Shown here: positions 1 to 15,330 of the stretch, one piece after another
Layout of the letters: every line of letters starts with the position of its first letter
Position numbering within the stretch: position 1 is the first letter of the stretch
Assembly: GCF_000004075.3 (NCBI RefSeq)
Contig: NC_026656.2
Coordinates: forward strand, 18,796,607 to 18,860,606
Source: Cucumis sativus
Taxonomy: Eukaryota > Streptophyta > Magnoliopsida > Cucurbitales > Cucurbitaceae
Length of the DNA: 64,000 nt
Reading direction: 5' to 3'
Notes under the pieces: generated by a model
Seen by the model: only the letters and a program-made list of their open reading frames with translations
What the model was told of the DNA's origin: nothing
The model's database searches: none
Program-made: the position numbers and the translations under genes

Positions 1-1422
1 TTCCAATTCCATGCTTACTCTCCCCTGGCTTAGGCAGAAGCCACTGTGGTGAAAGAGGAATTGGATTTTCAGATCCCTGAACATCTGCATAAAAATATTA
101 GAGATGAGAAACCCTGCAACATTACGTCCGTGATTACTAAACAGAAATAGTCATGACATTTAATTTTGAAAGACTGTAAAAGACTTGAACTTTAAACTAG
201 TCCAATGACCATGTAACGTGGCTTCCAGGAAATAGAAATAGTTGTAGAAACAAAACCCATTCGTCAAAATCATTTCTCACAATCTTAAAAACAAATTTTA
301 ACGAGTAAAACGGGCCAGCCAATGGTCTAACAGTAGCATAATGTATCAAACGTTGGAGTTCAGGTAGGTTAGTACTCACCATTCTGATAAACTCCAGCTG
401 TGAAACAATAATTGAAAATCATTCAAATAGAGTCATATGCAACACTACTCAAATATATAAATTCCAAAACTAAGTTCACCACGTAAAAAGAAAGAAAAAA
501 CACATCAAAGTGCAAGACAGAAGTATTTAATGGCTGCAAAATGTCATTTGAAAACCTTGGTTTAGACTAATAGTAATCCCAAAATGACGTTAGTAGGCTT
601 CAATATGCCATCATCACAGATGTTTCAGTTTTAAAATTCTACAAAACATCCATAAAAATCGAAGAACGCCAATATTCACATTCAGTCGAGCGTTTGACTG
701 CTGCAATTCAAGTGGTAAGGATAGCAAGAAGAGACAAAAAATTCAGATCCTTCAGAAAACGCGCACCATCAGGATTGGATAATTGTAAAATAAATTAAGG
801 TTCTCATCTGAATACCAAGTGACTGATATTAACTCACAATTTGCGCTCATCGTGTATTGTCAAGTAGCTTTAGAAAGGCAGTACCTTTCAACTTCAAAAC
901 AAATAAATTTAACTCAAGCAATGCTCGGAGACTTAACCTCAAAAAGAAGAAGAAGAAAAAATATACAGAGAGAGAAAGATGAAATGACCAGGGCACACAT
1001 TAGCCAAACCTCGAAATTAAAATGGCCGATGGCATTCAAACTCGTTCGTTCATTTTCCAGCAAAACAAAAAGAAACCCCACGAGCCAAATTAAGAATGCA
1101 ACCCAATAATTCGAGACCCATTATCGAAATACCCCAAAAACCCTAACTCCAAGAGCGATAAACATCAGCGCAGTCAGACGATGTCACACCCACACAGCAA
1201 GATTAAACCAAGAACATCCAGGCGTAGAAAAACCCTCAGCTAGGTTAAAACTAAACAGTACAAAACCCCAAGAATAACGATCAAAAAGGGGATGAAAAGA
1301 AAAAGAGTGTAGGAACTTAAAGTGAGTAGAAAAAAAGATAAAGAATAAATACCATTGGCAGCATGGAGAGGACTGGAAACAGAGAGATTGGGACGAGAAC
1401 CAAAGTCGAAGCGGCCGGCCAT
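1..1422 (-). CDS. GYF-domain protein, EXA1/PSIG1-like, N-terminus (partial)
   Basis: Two coding exons are visible: 1353-1422 (start codon at 1422) and 1-84, which runs off the window; the intron is 85-1352, 1,268 nt. Spliced, the protein begins MAGRFDFGSRPNLSVSS and continues through DVQGSENPIPLSPQWLLPKP. The NPIPLSPQWLLPKPGE block is, as I recall it, the conserved N-terminus of plant GYF-domain proteins of the EXA1/PSIG1 type. Those are large cytoplasmic proteins with an eIF4E-binding motif and a proline-peptide-binding GYF domain, linked to translational repression, immune-receptor control and host support of potexviruses. The GYF domain itself is outside the window, so the assignment rests on this short N-terminal match. 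The junction joins AAT-G to AT-GTT in frame with GT and AG ends. Confidence 0.8.
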
Positions 1423-1640
1423 GGATGATCTGGTAGAGTTGCAGAGAGAGATAAAGAGAGAGAGAGAGCGGGATAGATAGAACAACGAAAACCCTTTTCT
1501 TTCTTTAGCTTCGGTTGATGATTGCGCTTAGAACGATGTCGAGAGATGGGGTTACGGTGAGAATATATAAAACGAGATACAATAGATAAACAGAGAAGTT
1601 TCAAAACGGCGTTAGGTTTAAGTAAAAACGACACGTCGTC
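1423..1640 (-). promoter_or_regulatory. 5' leader and proximal promoter of the GYF-domain gene
   Basis: Directly upstream of the start codon (to the right, since the gene is on the minus strand) lies a purine/pyrimidine-biased leader with a short GA microsatellite at about 1455-1468. GA/CT repeats in 5' leaders are common in plant housekeeping genes. The transcription start cannot be fixed from sequence alone. Confidence 0.4.
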
Positions 1641-4109
1641 CCACGACTGATTTAATCCTTCTTCTTATGATCGTGTCCCTCTTCCTCTCCCTCTCCCTCT
1701 CATCCTTTTTTGCTCTTTCACTTCGTGTGGGAGCGTGACTTCCACGCGTTTATGTATCAATACCAATGGGTGTGAGTTTACGAGTTTATGAGTTCAATCG
1801 TAACGGACACGTAAGAACCACCGTATATTAAATGTTAACAAAATGATTCAATTCGTGATCTTTTCTTTTAATATTTTACCTAAATTTTGTTGATTTTCAC
1901 ATGCTTCTTTCACTTACCATAATGTATCATTCGGTCAACTTAAGACGGTTAAATATTAGGAGTTTGTTTAAATTTGCAATATACCATCTTTAAATTTTGT
2001 TTTATGAAATTTGTCTTACTACCATCATTTATTCTATGTATTGTTGTAACGTACATAATAGCGTAACATGCATGCATTAGTCTAAGAAAGTGTGAGTTTG
2101 TGAGTTCAAATAAAACTTGCACGTGGAGTTCACGTGAACTAGTGGAAGGATTGTAGGTTTAAATTGATTGGTTTTGAGTAAAGTGAATGTAATTTAGACA
2201 CAAATGAAGTTATTATTAACATTGTTGTTATCATTGTAAACATGTTCTTTCATCTGTCCTAGTGTGAATATACAACAACTCGTGGTATCCAATATATCAA
2301 CGCTTGTTTGATTTTTTTATCATTTGTAAACTTCAACGGTCATGTTTTACTTGATGTGTTGTTTCGACGAGCGAAGATGCTGATGGTTGTAATATGTGAA
2401 TAAAGTTATTTGGTTTTTTTTTTTCTTTTTTAATTTATCACATGCACTACTTGACTTTTTCTTTCTATATTTTACCTATTGTTTCTTATATGCGTACCAT
2501 TCACGCATAAACATCATATACTAAACCGTTGATTGATTAAATGTTCAAGTCATTTTATTTCGTTTGTATACACTTTAAAAGTGTATTTTCAATTCTAAAT
2601 GAACATATTATCGTGGTATTACTATCAACCTCAAAGTTAAAGGTTCAATTATTTCGTTACATCACACGTCATAATAAAATTGTATTCACAACAATTATTT
2701 ACAAACATTTTTGCTCAGTACATCATCGTGACATGTTGATTTGACTAATGAGGCGATGACAACACACAAGTACACATGTTAGCTATACAAGAGAGCGACA
2801 CAATAGCTAAAAGATTGGATGAAAACATATTTCACACATTTGTCCATATATGTTATTGAATATTGTATTATGCAACGAGAATACATTTAAACTTTCAAAT
2901 GTTTAAAAATTCATTTATATACTTTAAATTGAGTTAAGAAATACTCTTATTCGCAGTTTTAGATATAAAATCATAGTTTGATTTTAAAATGCACGTCCAA
3001 ACTTTAACCGATTTAAAAAATACACGTTTAAATTTGAACAACAAACACAATGAAAATATCTCTAACTATTAGTTTATTCTAGTAGAATAGTATGACATTT
3101 TAATATTTGTACTTGTTATTTGAGTTCATTCATTTTCATTGTTATGGTCCATATTTGGAAGACTATAAATCCTTAACTAAAGTTGAAATGATGGAACTTA
3201 AAATGAACATTTTATAAAAGTACAATACAAAAATGAACTAAAAACCAACTGTAGTACTCGAACATAAATTTCAGTAGGTTATTCTATATCTCCAATAAAG
3301 ATTAAAGAGAAATACAAAAATAGATTTGAATCTCGATTCCTCTCCCAACTCTTATAAGATATAGAGCAAAAAAATAAAAAAGTCTTAAAACGCAATTCAA
3401 TAATTTGAGAAGGGCAACACTTGAGAGCTAATAAGTTTGTATGGTTGGATTGACTAGAGATATAGATAAAGAAAGAACATTCAAAAAACATCTTAATTTT
3501 TTCCCAATAAAAGTTGTTTCAAATAAACTACGAATTTTTTAATATGTACTTTAGTCGATTCTCAAACATATTAAATTTTGTATAAAATGATTTGTTTCAA
3601 AACTAAATGCGTGAAAAATCAATCCATACACATCTCTCATATTGCATGTTTAAAGAATAAAGCAAAAACCAATCTACCAACCAAAACAATGGGTTTAATT
3701 AGCTCTAGAGTTAAAGATGAACGACGATTCAAATACCTCGACTTTAGGGTTTAACTGTGGGTCCAAACCAATGGATTAGACCAATCCGTTCGGTGTTTTC
3801 TTCTCTATTTCTTTGACTGAAAGAACTGGAAAAAAAAACACCCACAAGTTAGGTAGAGCTTTGTTAAAAAAAAGCAAGTCAGCAGTCCAATTTTGTTGAA
3901 AGCCCATTATACAAAAGAAAACCCTAGAGTAGAGGGTTAAGTGAATGTGCAGCCGCCCATCGCCCCCTTCACCTTCTTCTTCGCGCTCCTCCTTGAATCT
4001 CCAAAATATAAACGAGACCGAGCAGATTCGGGTTGGCCGGTTCAAAAGCATTGTAAACCGGTCTACTTGGTTCGGTCACTGACCGTGTCTACGACGATCG
4101 TGACGCAAA
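1641..4109. other. AT-rich intergenic region between divergent genes
   Basis: This stretch separates the GYF-domain gene (minus) from the dUTPase gene (plus), so it holds both promoters. A polypyrimidine tract lies near 1660-1710 and two CACGTG boxes near 2120-2136. Short open frames at 2541-2744, 3279-3491 and 3776-4051 have low-complexity translations with no recognisable motif, and I do not support them as genes. The last 200 bases before 4109 are less AT-rich and are probably the dUTPase promoter and leader. Confidence 0.5.
2120..2136. promoter_or_regulatory. Paired CACGTG G-boxes
   Basis: Two CACGTG hexamers start at 2120 and 2131, 11 bases apart, about one helical turn. CACGTG is the canonical G-box bound by bHLH and bZIP factors. 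They lie roughly 0.5 kb upstream of the likely leader of the GYF-domain gene and 2 kb upstream of dUTPase, so the target is unclear. Confidence 0.35.
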
Positions 4110-4961
4110 ATGGCGGGAAATATTGGCGCCATTGTCGACAATGGAGCATTTCTCTCTCGTCTTCCTCTATATAATCCTCATTTATCTCCTTCCAATTCGA
4201 AATCCAACTTCATCAATTTCAGGTACGATTCCCATTTCTCTCAAACTCTAACGATGGCGCAAAACGGCACTTCAGAAGTTCAGGTATCGGTGCGGTCGCC
4301 CAAGGTACAAAAGCTTACTCACGAGAATGGTGAATCTGAAGATGTTACCAAGTCATCGATGCGTCTTAGAGTAAAAAAGCTGTCTGAGAAAGCCGTGTTG
4401 CCATCGCGAGCATCCGCTCTCTCCGCTGGTTACGACCTTTCCAGGTGAGTCATCTGAGACTGTTTATGTCTATCTTCATGAATTCGTTTGCTTGATTCTT
4501 TTGTACGTTTATACAGTGCAATAGAGACGAAGGTTCCCGCTCGAGGAAAAGTTCTGGTTCCAACTGACTTGAGCATTGCGATTCCGAAAGGAACTTACGC
4601 TCGGATCGGTATTTCTTCTCATCTAAGTTTCTAAGTTTCTAAAGAACTTACCTTCTTTCCTGCTTATTTGTTGTTTTTTGGAGGTTGATACTAAAGCATT
4701 TTTGGGTATTTGCCAGCGCCTCGTTCTGGTTTGGCTTTGAAGCATGCGATCGATGTTGGTGCTGGTGTTATTGATGCTGATTACAGAGGCCCGGTGGGAG
4801 TGATACTGTTCAATCACTCCGATGTGGATTTTGAGGTGAAAGCGGGCGACAGGATCGCTCAGATGATTCTTGAGAAAATTGTGACGCCGGAGGTGATAGA
4901 GGTCGAGGATTTGGATTCCACTCTCCGAGGTGAAGGTGGCTTTGGCTCCACAGGTGTTTGA
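4110..4961 (+). CDS. DUT: Deoxyuridine 5'-triphosphate nucleotidohydrolase (dUTPase)
   Basis: Hydrolyses dUTP to dUMP and pyrophosphate, keeping uracil out of DNA and feeding dTMP synthesis; the family acts as a homotrimer. Exons are 4110-4444 (or starting at 4254), 4517-4608 and 4717-4961, all with GT-AG junctions. All five motifs are present in order: SAGYDL (1), PRSGLA (2), [17 protein letters not shown] with its uracil-pocket tyrosine (3), GDRIAQMI (4) and the C-terminal [10 protein letters not shown] loop (5). From the ATG at 4254 (MAQNGTSEV) the protein is 175 aa, matching known plant enzymes. The in-frame ATG at 4110 gives 223 aa with a 48-residue Ser/Asn/Arg-containing extension that could be an organelle-targeting peptide. 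Both ATGs have A at -3 and G at +4. The gene converges with the isomerase gene downstream. Confidence 0.95.
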
Positions 4962-5403
4962 GAAATCTCCTCCTTAGAAATGGCAGATTTTCGGTTCTTT
5001 TTCCCATTTTGTATCTCAAAAACCATATCAAACTTTTTGTTTAACATATATATGATTGTCAGGAAAAAGAACTTTGTATTGTAGCCATTTCAATCAATGA
5101 ATGGTCAAGTTTTCAGATATAAACATAAAGATTGAAGGGTATATAACAACTGAAGTTGAGCAATCAAATGTTCTAAACAATTTATTTCATTTCAAGGCCT
5201 GGCAAATGCAACTGTTCCCCATCATGGTGGGCTCTGCAATAGTACACATTGTATAATGTAGAAAATTTGTGCTTATTAAAAGTTGTGCATAATTTAAGGA
5301 TAAGCTACTCAGCATGAACTTCATCAATACATTTAAAGTAGTAGGAAAATATATGATTAAGTTTATGTCATCCAATATCAAAATTCTTGGTCATCAGCAG
5401 CAG
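4962..5403. other. Convergent 3' region of dUTPase and glucose-6-phosphate isomerase
   Basis: About 440 bases separate the two stop codons, so both 3'UTRs and poly(A) sites lie here and may overlap. No further coding region is seen; the open frame at 5187-5381 on the minus strand has no recognisable motif. Confidence 0.5.
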
Positions 5404-10720
<5,317 letters not shown>

Positions 10721-11180
10721 TTCAATCAGAAATCACCTGCAAAAATTATTAATTGAAAGTCAAGATTTGTTTTCCTTCAGTTGAAAGTTCTCACAAGATT
10801 TGACAACATACAGAACAATCAAATACCAAAACGACCCAAAAAAAAAAGAGCATAACATTCAGAAAACCAAACTTGTTCAGAAAAATTTTGAAGATGAAAA
10901 AGCAGTAGAGAAATGAAGACATTGATGTAGCATAGATAGGGAAAGATTCTTATTCGGAAAAAGAAAAAGAAGAAAGAAGAAAGAAGAAAAGAGGATTGGA
11001 ATATGTAAAGATATACGACGAATACAGAAAAAAGAGGAAACAAACATTAGGTTCGATTCCGAGGTGGAATTCCAAGAGATGGAGAGAGTTGAAATCACCT
11101 GAGAGAGATGAAGAGAATACGGCGATGTGAATTGCAAAAGCAGAAGCTTTTCTTATTTTAATTTCTGAAGAGCGAAACCA
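10721..11180 (-). promoter_or_regulatory. 5'UTR with intron, glucose-6-phosphate isomerase
   Basis: The start-codon exon extends upstream to an acceptor at 10737 (TTTTTGCAG on the minus strand). A matching donor (CTCAG|GTGATT) lies at 11098, giving a 5'UTR intron of 362 nt at 10737-11098 with a first non-coding exon from 11099 to roughly 11180. The same 11-base word, CAGGTGATTTC read on the minus strand, occurs at both intron ends (plus positions 10729-10739 and 11091-11101). The far 5' end is an estimate. Confidence 0.55.
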
Positions 11181-11224
11181 TGGGAAGTGACGAGTGGAGG
11201 TCTGTGGGCTTCGGGTCGGAAATG

Positions 11225-11256
11225 CCACGTGAGATCGGCGGTGTGTAGTCACGTGG
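11225..11256. promoter_or_regulatory. Inverted pair of G-boxes upstream of the isomerase gene
   Basis: CCACGTGA at 11225-11232 and TCACGTGG at 11249-11256 are exact reverse complements, with centres 24 bases apart. They lie between the likely isomerase transcription start and the tRNA-Glu gene. G-boxes bind bHLH/bZIP factors in light, sugar and ABA responses; a role in isomerase expression is inference from position. Confidence 0.5.
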
Positions 11257-11306
11257 AAAGAGCGCGCGTGGCCTTTGACCCATTAGGGCATAAGCAAGTG
11301 AAATAT

Positions 11307-11319
11307 AAAAAGAGTAAAA
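11307..11319 (-). terminator. Pol III terminator of tRNA-Glu
   Basis: On the minus strand, T runs of four (11316-11319) and five (11307-11311) follow immediately after the tRNA 3' end, as expected for RNA polymerase III termination. Confidence 0.75.
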
Positions 11320-11320
11320 G

Positions 11321-11392
11321 TTCCGTTGCCGGGAATCGAACCCGGGTCTCCTGGGTGAAAGCCAGATATCCTAACCGCTGGACGACAACGGA
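11321..11392 (-). tRNA. trnE-UUC: tRNA-Glu (anticodon UUC)
   Basis: Read on the minus strand, the 72-nt gene starts TCCGTTGTCGTCCAGCGG. The anticodon stem-loop is CTGGCTTTCACCCAG with anticodon TTC, the T arm contains GGGTTCGATTCCC, and the acceptor stem TCCGTTG pairs with CAACGGA, followed by discriminator A. CCA is not encoded and a T-run terminator follows, as in nuclear tRNA genes. It has no intron. It lies about 150 bp upstream of the isomerase promoter in the same orientation. Confidence 0.96.
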
Positions 11393-12547
11393 TTTTATGA
11401 TTACTTCATGATTAATATTTGTTAAATCAAGTAATAAATCATAAGATAATTCATCAACCCAACCATTTTAATTTCTATACTAAAAGACCGATTATTTTTA
11501 ATTATAATGAATAAAAATTTATTATTAATAGAATTTATTTTTTTGTTATATTTTGTAAATATTCTCAAATAATTTATCATTTATCATCGTAATAAATACT
11601 AATAATATATTTATTTTTAATTATTGTTTTATATTCATTCTAAATTTAGTTTTGGTAAAAAAGATAAATTGTTTTAAATATCACACCAAAAAATAAAATT
11701 ATTTATAAAATACAGTAAAAAAATGAGGTATAGAAAATGTGATAGATTTTACTAAATTTTATAAATAGAAATGTTGTGTTATTTTCTAGAGTAAAAGAAA
11801 AATCTATTCAATTATTTTAGTATATTATAAAACATTTCCAATGGCTTTTTATTTATTTAAGACAGCCTCTCTTTTAATATACAACCTATTACATTATTAT
11901 AACTATTATGAGTACTTTTTATAAATGATAAAATCAACCAACTATTTGGTAAAATTAAATTACTTTGATGATTTTATTTTTGGACACATAGTATAAAATG
12001 TTTATAATTTTTTATTCTTCTTAAAAAAATCAAATGATTTGATAAATATATTTTAATAATTGTTATGAGAAATCAAACCAACTAAAATTCAAAATAGTTG
12101 TGAAAACAATAATTTAATACAAAATAAAGATTTGAGGTGATTGAGCTATTGAGGGAAAAAAAGTAAAATCTAAAAGCTTGATCTAATCTACTTATTTCTA
12201 AAACATTTTATTCTTACTTTTAACATTTGTTTAATGTTAAAAAAGGTTGAAGGATCCAAATTCCCCCTCGCATTAAGAAAAGAAAAAGGAATAATTAAAA
12301 TAGAAAGTTCAATTATCATTTTGCTGTTTCCTTACAACAGAATCACACTACTATACATGCAGACAAAGGCATTACAAAGCTTACAAATGATCTAATCATC
12401 TCATTGTTTCTCTCTATGGACAAACAAGTAATGCTCCATCACTTTCTTTAAACATACAAGTTTTCCACAATCAAAATTTCAGCTACATAAGTCTCCTCTA
12501 CAAAAAACAAAAGAGAAAAAAAAAAACTTCAGTAACTGTTGGATTTG
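11393..12547. other. AT-rich intergenic region, no gene seen
   Basis: Very AT-rich, with many short A and T runs and no open frame of note. The last few hundred bases before 12547 are probably the 3'UTR of the neighbouring minus-strand gene. No inverted-repeat element could be delimited with confidence. Confidence 0.5.
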
Positions 12548-14000
12548 TCAAACGAACCGCCTCGAGAAGTTTCGAGTAGTCGCTCGGTAGGTACGGACGA
12601 GCAAGCCAACACCCACACCAATTCCTAAACAAACACCAAGCCCTATACCAACACCAACTCTCACGCCTGCATTAAACCAGGAGAGTTCACCATCTTCATT
12701 GTCTAAATATTCTCTCCTTTTCCAATACATGTTGTAGTCGTAGTCGTCACCGTTGTCGATTTCCTGTTTGTATCTTGCATATTCTGTGGCCTACAAGAAG
12801 TAAATGGATATTTGAGGGTATGAAGGCCAAAACTACATTAGAGCAATCGACCTCATAATCAGATAAGCTATGCAGATTTGAGACTTGGTGTCGATTACAA
12901 ATTAAGATGACAGTTGAACTCAAGAAAGATTTAGCTAGCAGAGAAGAATATGGGCTGAAACCCAAAGGGCGTAGCATTATACTAGGCAGAAAATGATGAT
13001 CGATTCAAAATGAAAAGGCTACCAACTACACTGGATGAAAATCAGGGCTGAATTTTCTTTATAAACAAGTAGGTGCATACCCTAGAATTTGATTTGGATG
13101 ATATCATCAAGCATTGAATATAATTAAGACACTTTTGTGTGTAGGTTTGTTTGCAGTAGACATTCGCTAATAAATTTAACTTGGCCATAAACAAATCAAT
13201 CTAATTGGAGAAGGTTAACGGAGCAATATTTGTGTAAACAAACTAACAGGGAATTGAAATCTCAAGTGGCCAACCTCAGAGTATCAGTAATGTACCTGTA
13301 AATCATATTCTGGAAATTGATCTTCATTAGATTCAGGTGTCTCAGATTCTGGTATGGCATCCAACATGGATTTCCAACTCTGCTTCTTTCGGGAGCTTAG
13401 CTGCAAAGTTCTAGTCAAGATGATAGGATTTCCGGAGAAGCTACCAGCTACATAAACCTCGATTATTGGGGAAGAGGTTTCAGCTCCATTCATATGCTTT
13501 CCCTTCAAGAAGCCAGCGCCCAACTTCGACTCGCAACTCATGTGCCACTTCTTCGCATTGCCTTTCGATTCCCCTAACAAACCATTACAATTTGACATCT
13601 GTAGAATCCCAGAAAGAATCAAATCTTCCTTGTCATATACTTCAAATTTTACACTTCCACTCAACCTTATATTATCAGTGGTCACAAACGTAGCTTCTTC
13701 TGATTTCTTATCAGCCCTATCTCTCCTCAGGGAGGAAGAGACCCCCTCAGAGTGACTACTACATCTAACTCCATTGACCTCAAAAAGGGTGTCGTGGCTG
13801 AGAGGGATATGGTTGAGTGTGAGGAACTCGGGCGTCAAGTTGTCTACTTGGAAATTACTGATCCTAACATAGAAGACTCTCAAATCAAGCCATGATGATG
13901 AGTAGGCTTTAACACGAGGCTGGTGACGTGAGAATCTTGCAAGTTGAAGTTCATTATCAATCGATTCAACTTTTGGTAGTGTCTCAACAGCACCCTCCAT
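12548..14000 (-). CDS. At1g01500-like protein with C-terminal glycine-rich membrane segment
   Basis: Two coding exons, 13296-14000 (235 codons) and 12548-12790, joined in phase 0 by a GT-AG intron, give 315 aa beginning MEGAVETLPKVESID. The N-terminal part (WLDLRVFYVRISNFQVDN and the following beta-rich region) matches my memory of the plant family typified by Arabidopsis At1g01500, which some databases label 'erythronate-4-phosphate dehydrogenase family' without biochemical support. There is no dehydrogenase nucleotide-binding fold to be seen. Near the C-terminus a run of Gly/Val/Leu (VGVGIGLGVCLGIGVGVGLL) forms a likely membrane helix with GxxxG-type spacing, followed by a short basic tail, so it may be a tail-anchored protein facing the cytosol. 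The function is unknown; the topology is inference. Confidence 0.88.
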
Positions 14001-15330
14001 GGTTAAAGGAGCTCAAATTTATCGAAGTGGCAACAACATGAGAGCAATCGTCCAAGAATAGATCAAAGGGCAAAATCTAGGTCGTCTCACAATTCAACCC
14101 TGAAACATACATATTGCTAATACCATTAAAATAAGAAAAAAATTGATCTTTTCTTTTAAGTAAAGAAAAACAAACAGAAAGTCTCAATTCCAAACGATGA
14201 GCACCATATGCATGCATCCACGACGACAGGTAATCAAGTTCATCAATAGAAAATTCAGGAATAGAAAACTCTTAAATTAAGAGGAGTCGAAATCAAAATA
14301 AAAGAAGTTCTAATTCAGGCAAACTCAAATCAAATGGCAAAACCAACCCCAACCAACACCAGTTGAATGAGATCCAAGTATCCAAACAAAGAGGATAAGA
14401 AACAGACTACGTAACGAATTTCATCAGTAGTATACTTATAAGTTATGACCTCTGGATGTAAGCAAATTGAAAGAGAGATCAACTAAGAAATTACAGATGA
14501 AACTCCTTAGATTTGGAAATACAGAAGCCGTTAGCAGAAAGCGAATCCACCCAACCACGAACTTACATATTGCCAATTCACTAATCCCAAATAGTTCTAA
14601 TGGAAAAGAAAAGACCCAGATCTCTTATTGGCTAAATTTGATCAAATTGAACTTCTTACTAACCTGACAAACGTTTTGGCTCAAAATTTCTGTACTGATC
14701 GTCTCCTCCAAGAACCAGCCAGCCTCCAGCAAATCCAACAAACCCACATCACACGAGATAGAACCAGCCAAGAAACCCTTGGTGTGTATTGCTTCAGAAT
14801 TACATCGAACCCAAAAAATAAAATTAAAAAATAAGAAACAGAGAAAGAAATTAAAACCCCCTTTCACAGTTGGATAAATACGTAGAAAAATAAACTCACA
14901 CGTCAGAATCCAGCAATCAAAATCTCGAAAAAGACTAATATCTATAGAAATCCTTCTGCTTGTTCGAAGAGTGTCCTCAAATCGCTTTCAAAGTTACACG
15001 ATTAAAGCTTTTGATTCCAACCCAAGAGCGATTAGGCAGCACCCACCACACAAACAAATTACCGGGTCCCTCGTTACCCAATTGAAATTCTGACGCTTAG
15101 AAATGATTATTAATCGAAATTAAGCTGAGGCATAGAGGTGGGTCTACAGGAAAAAGTATGAAAACGGGATCACTATCCACAAGCTTGTGGAGAGGGTTGG
15201 AAGTGAGAACGAAAACCACCCGTTTTTCTGAAGAAAGTGATGGGAAATTACCCCAAGAAGTAAAAACTGACAGAAAAGAGAAGAGAAGAGAAGATGGGAA
15301 AAATATGGGAGACATCGATCTTATCCATTA
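14001..15330 (-). promoter_or_regulatory. Long 5' leader with probable UTR introns, and promoter
   Basis: Upstream of the start codon at 14000 there is a good minus-strand acceptor (TATGTTTCAG) near 14101 and candidate donors near 14662 (CAG|GTTAGTAAG) and 14900 (GT|GTGAGTTT). One or more 5'UTR introns are therefore likely. The open frames here (14467-14667, 14625-14867) look like chance. Further upstream, near 15425-15490, GGCCCA, CCCATGGGC and CACGTG motifs suggest the promoter. Transcript evidence would be needed to fix the exons. Confidence 0.4.

Noticed and set aside
10819-11252. Three overlapping minus-strand frames upstream of the isomerase gene
   Set aside because: They lie in the 5'UTR exon, leader intron and promoter and read as Ser/Phe-rich chance translations of pyrimidine-rich DNA.
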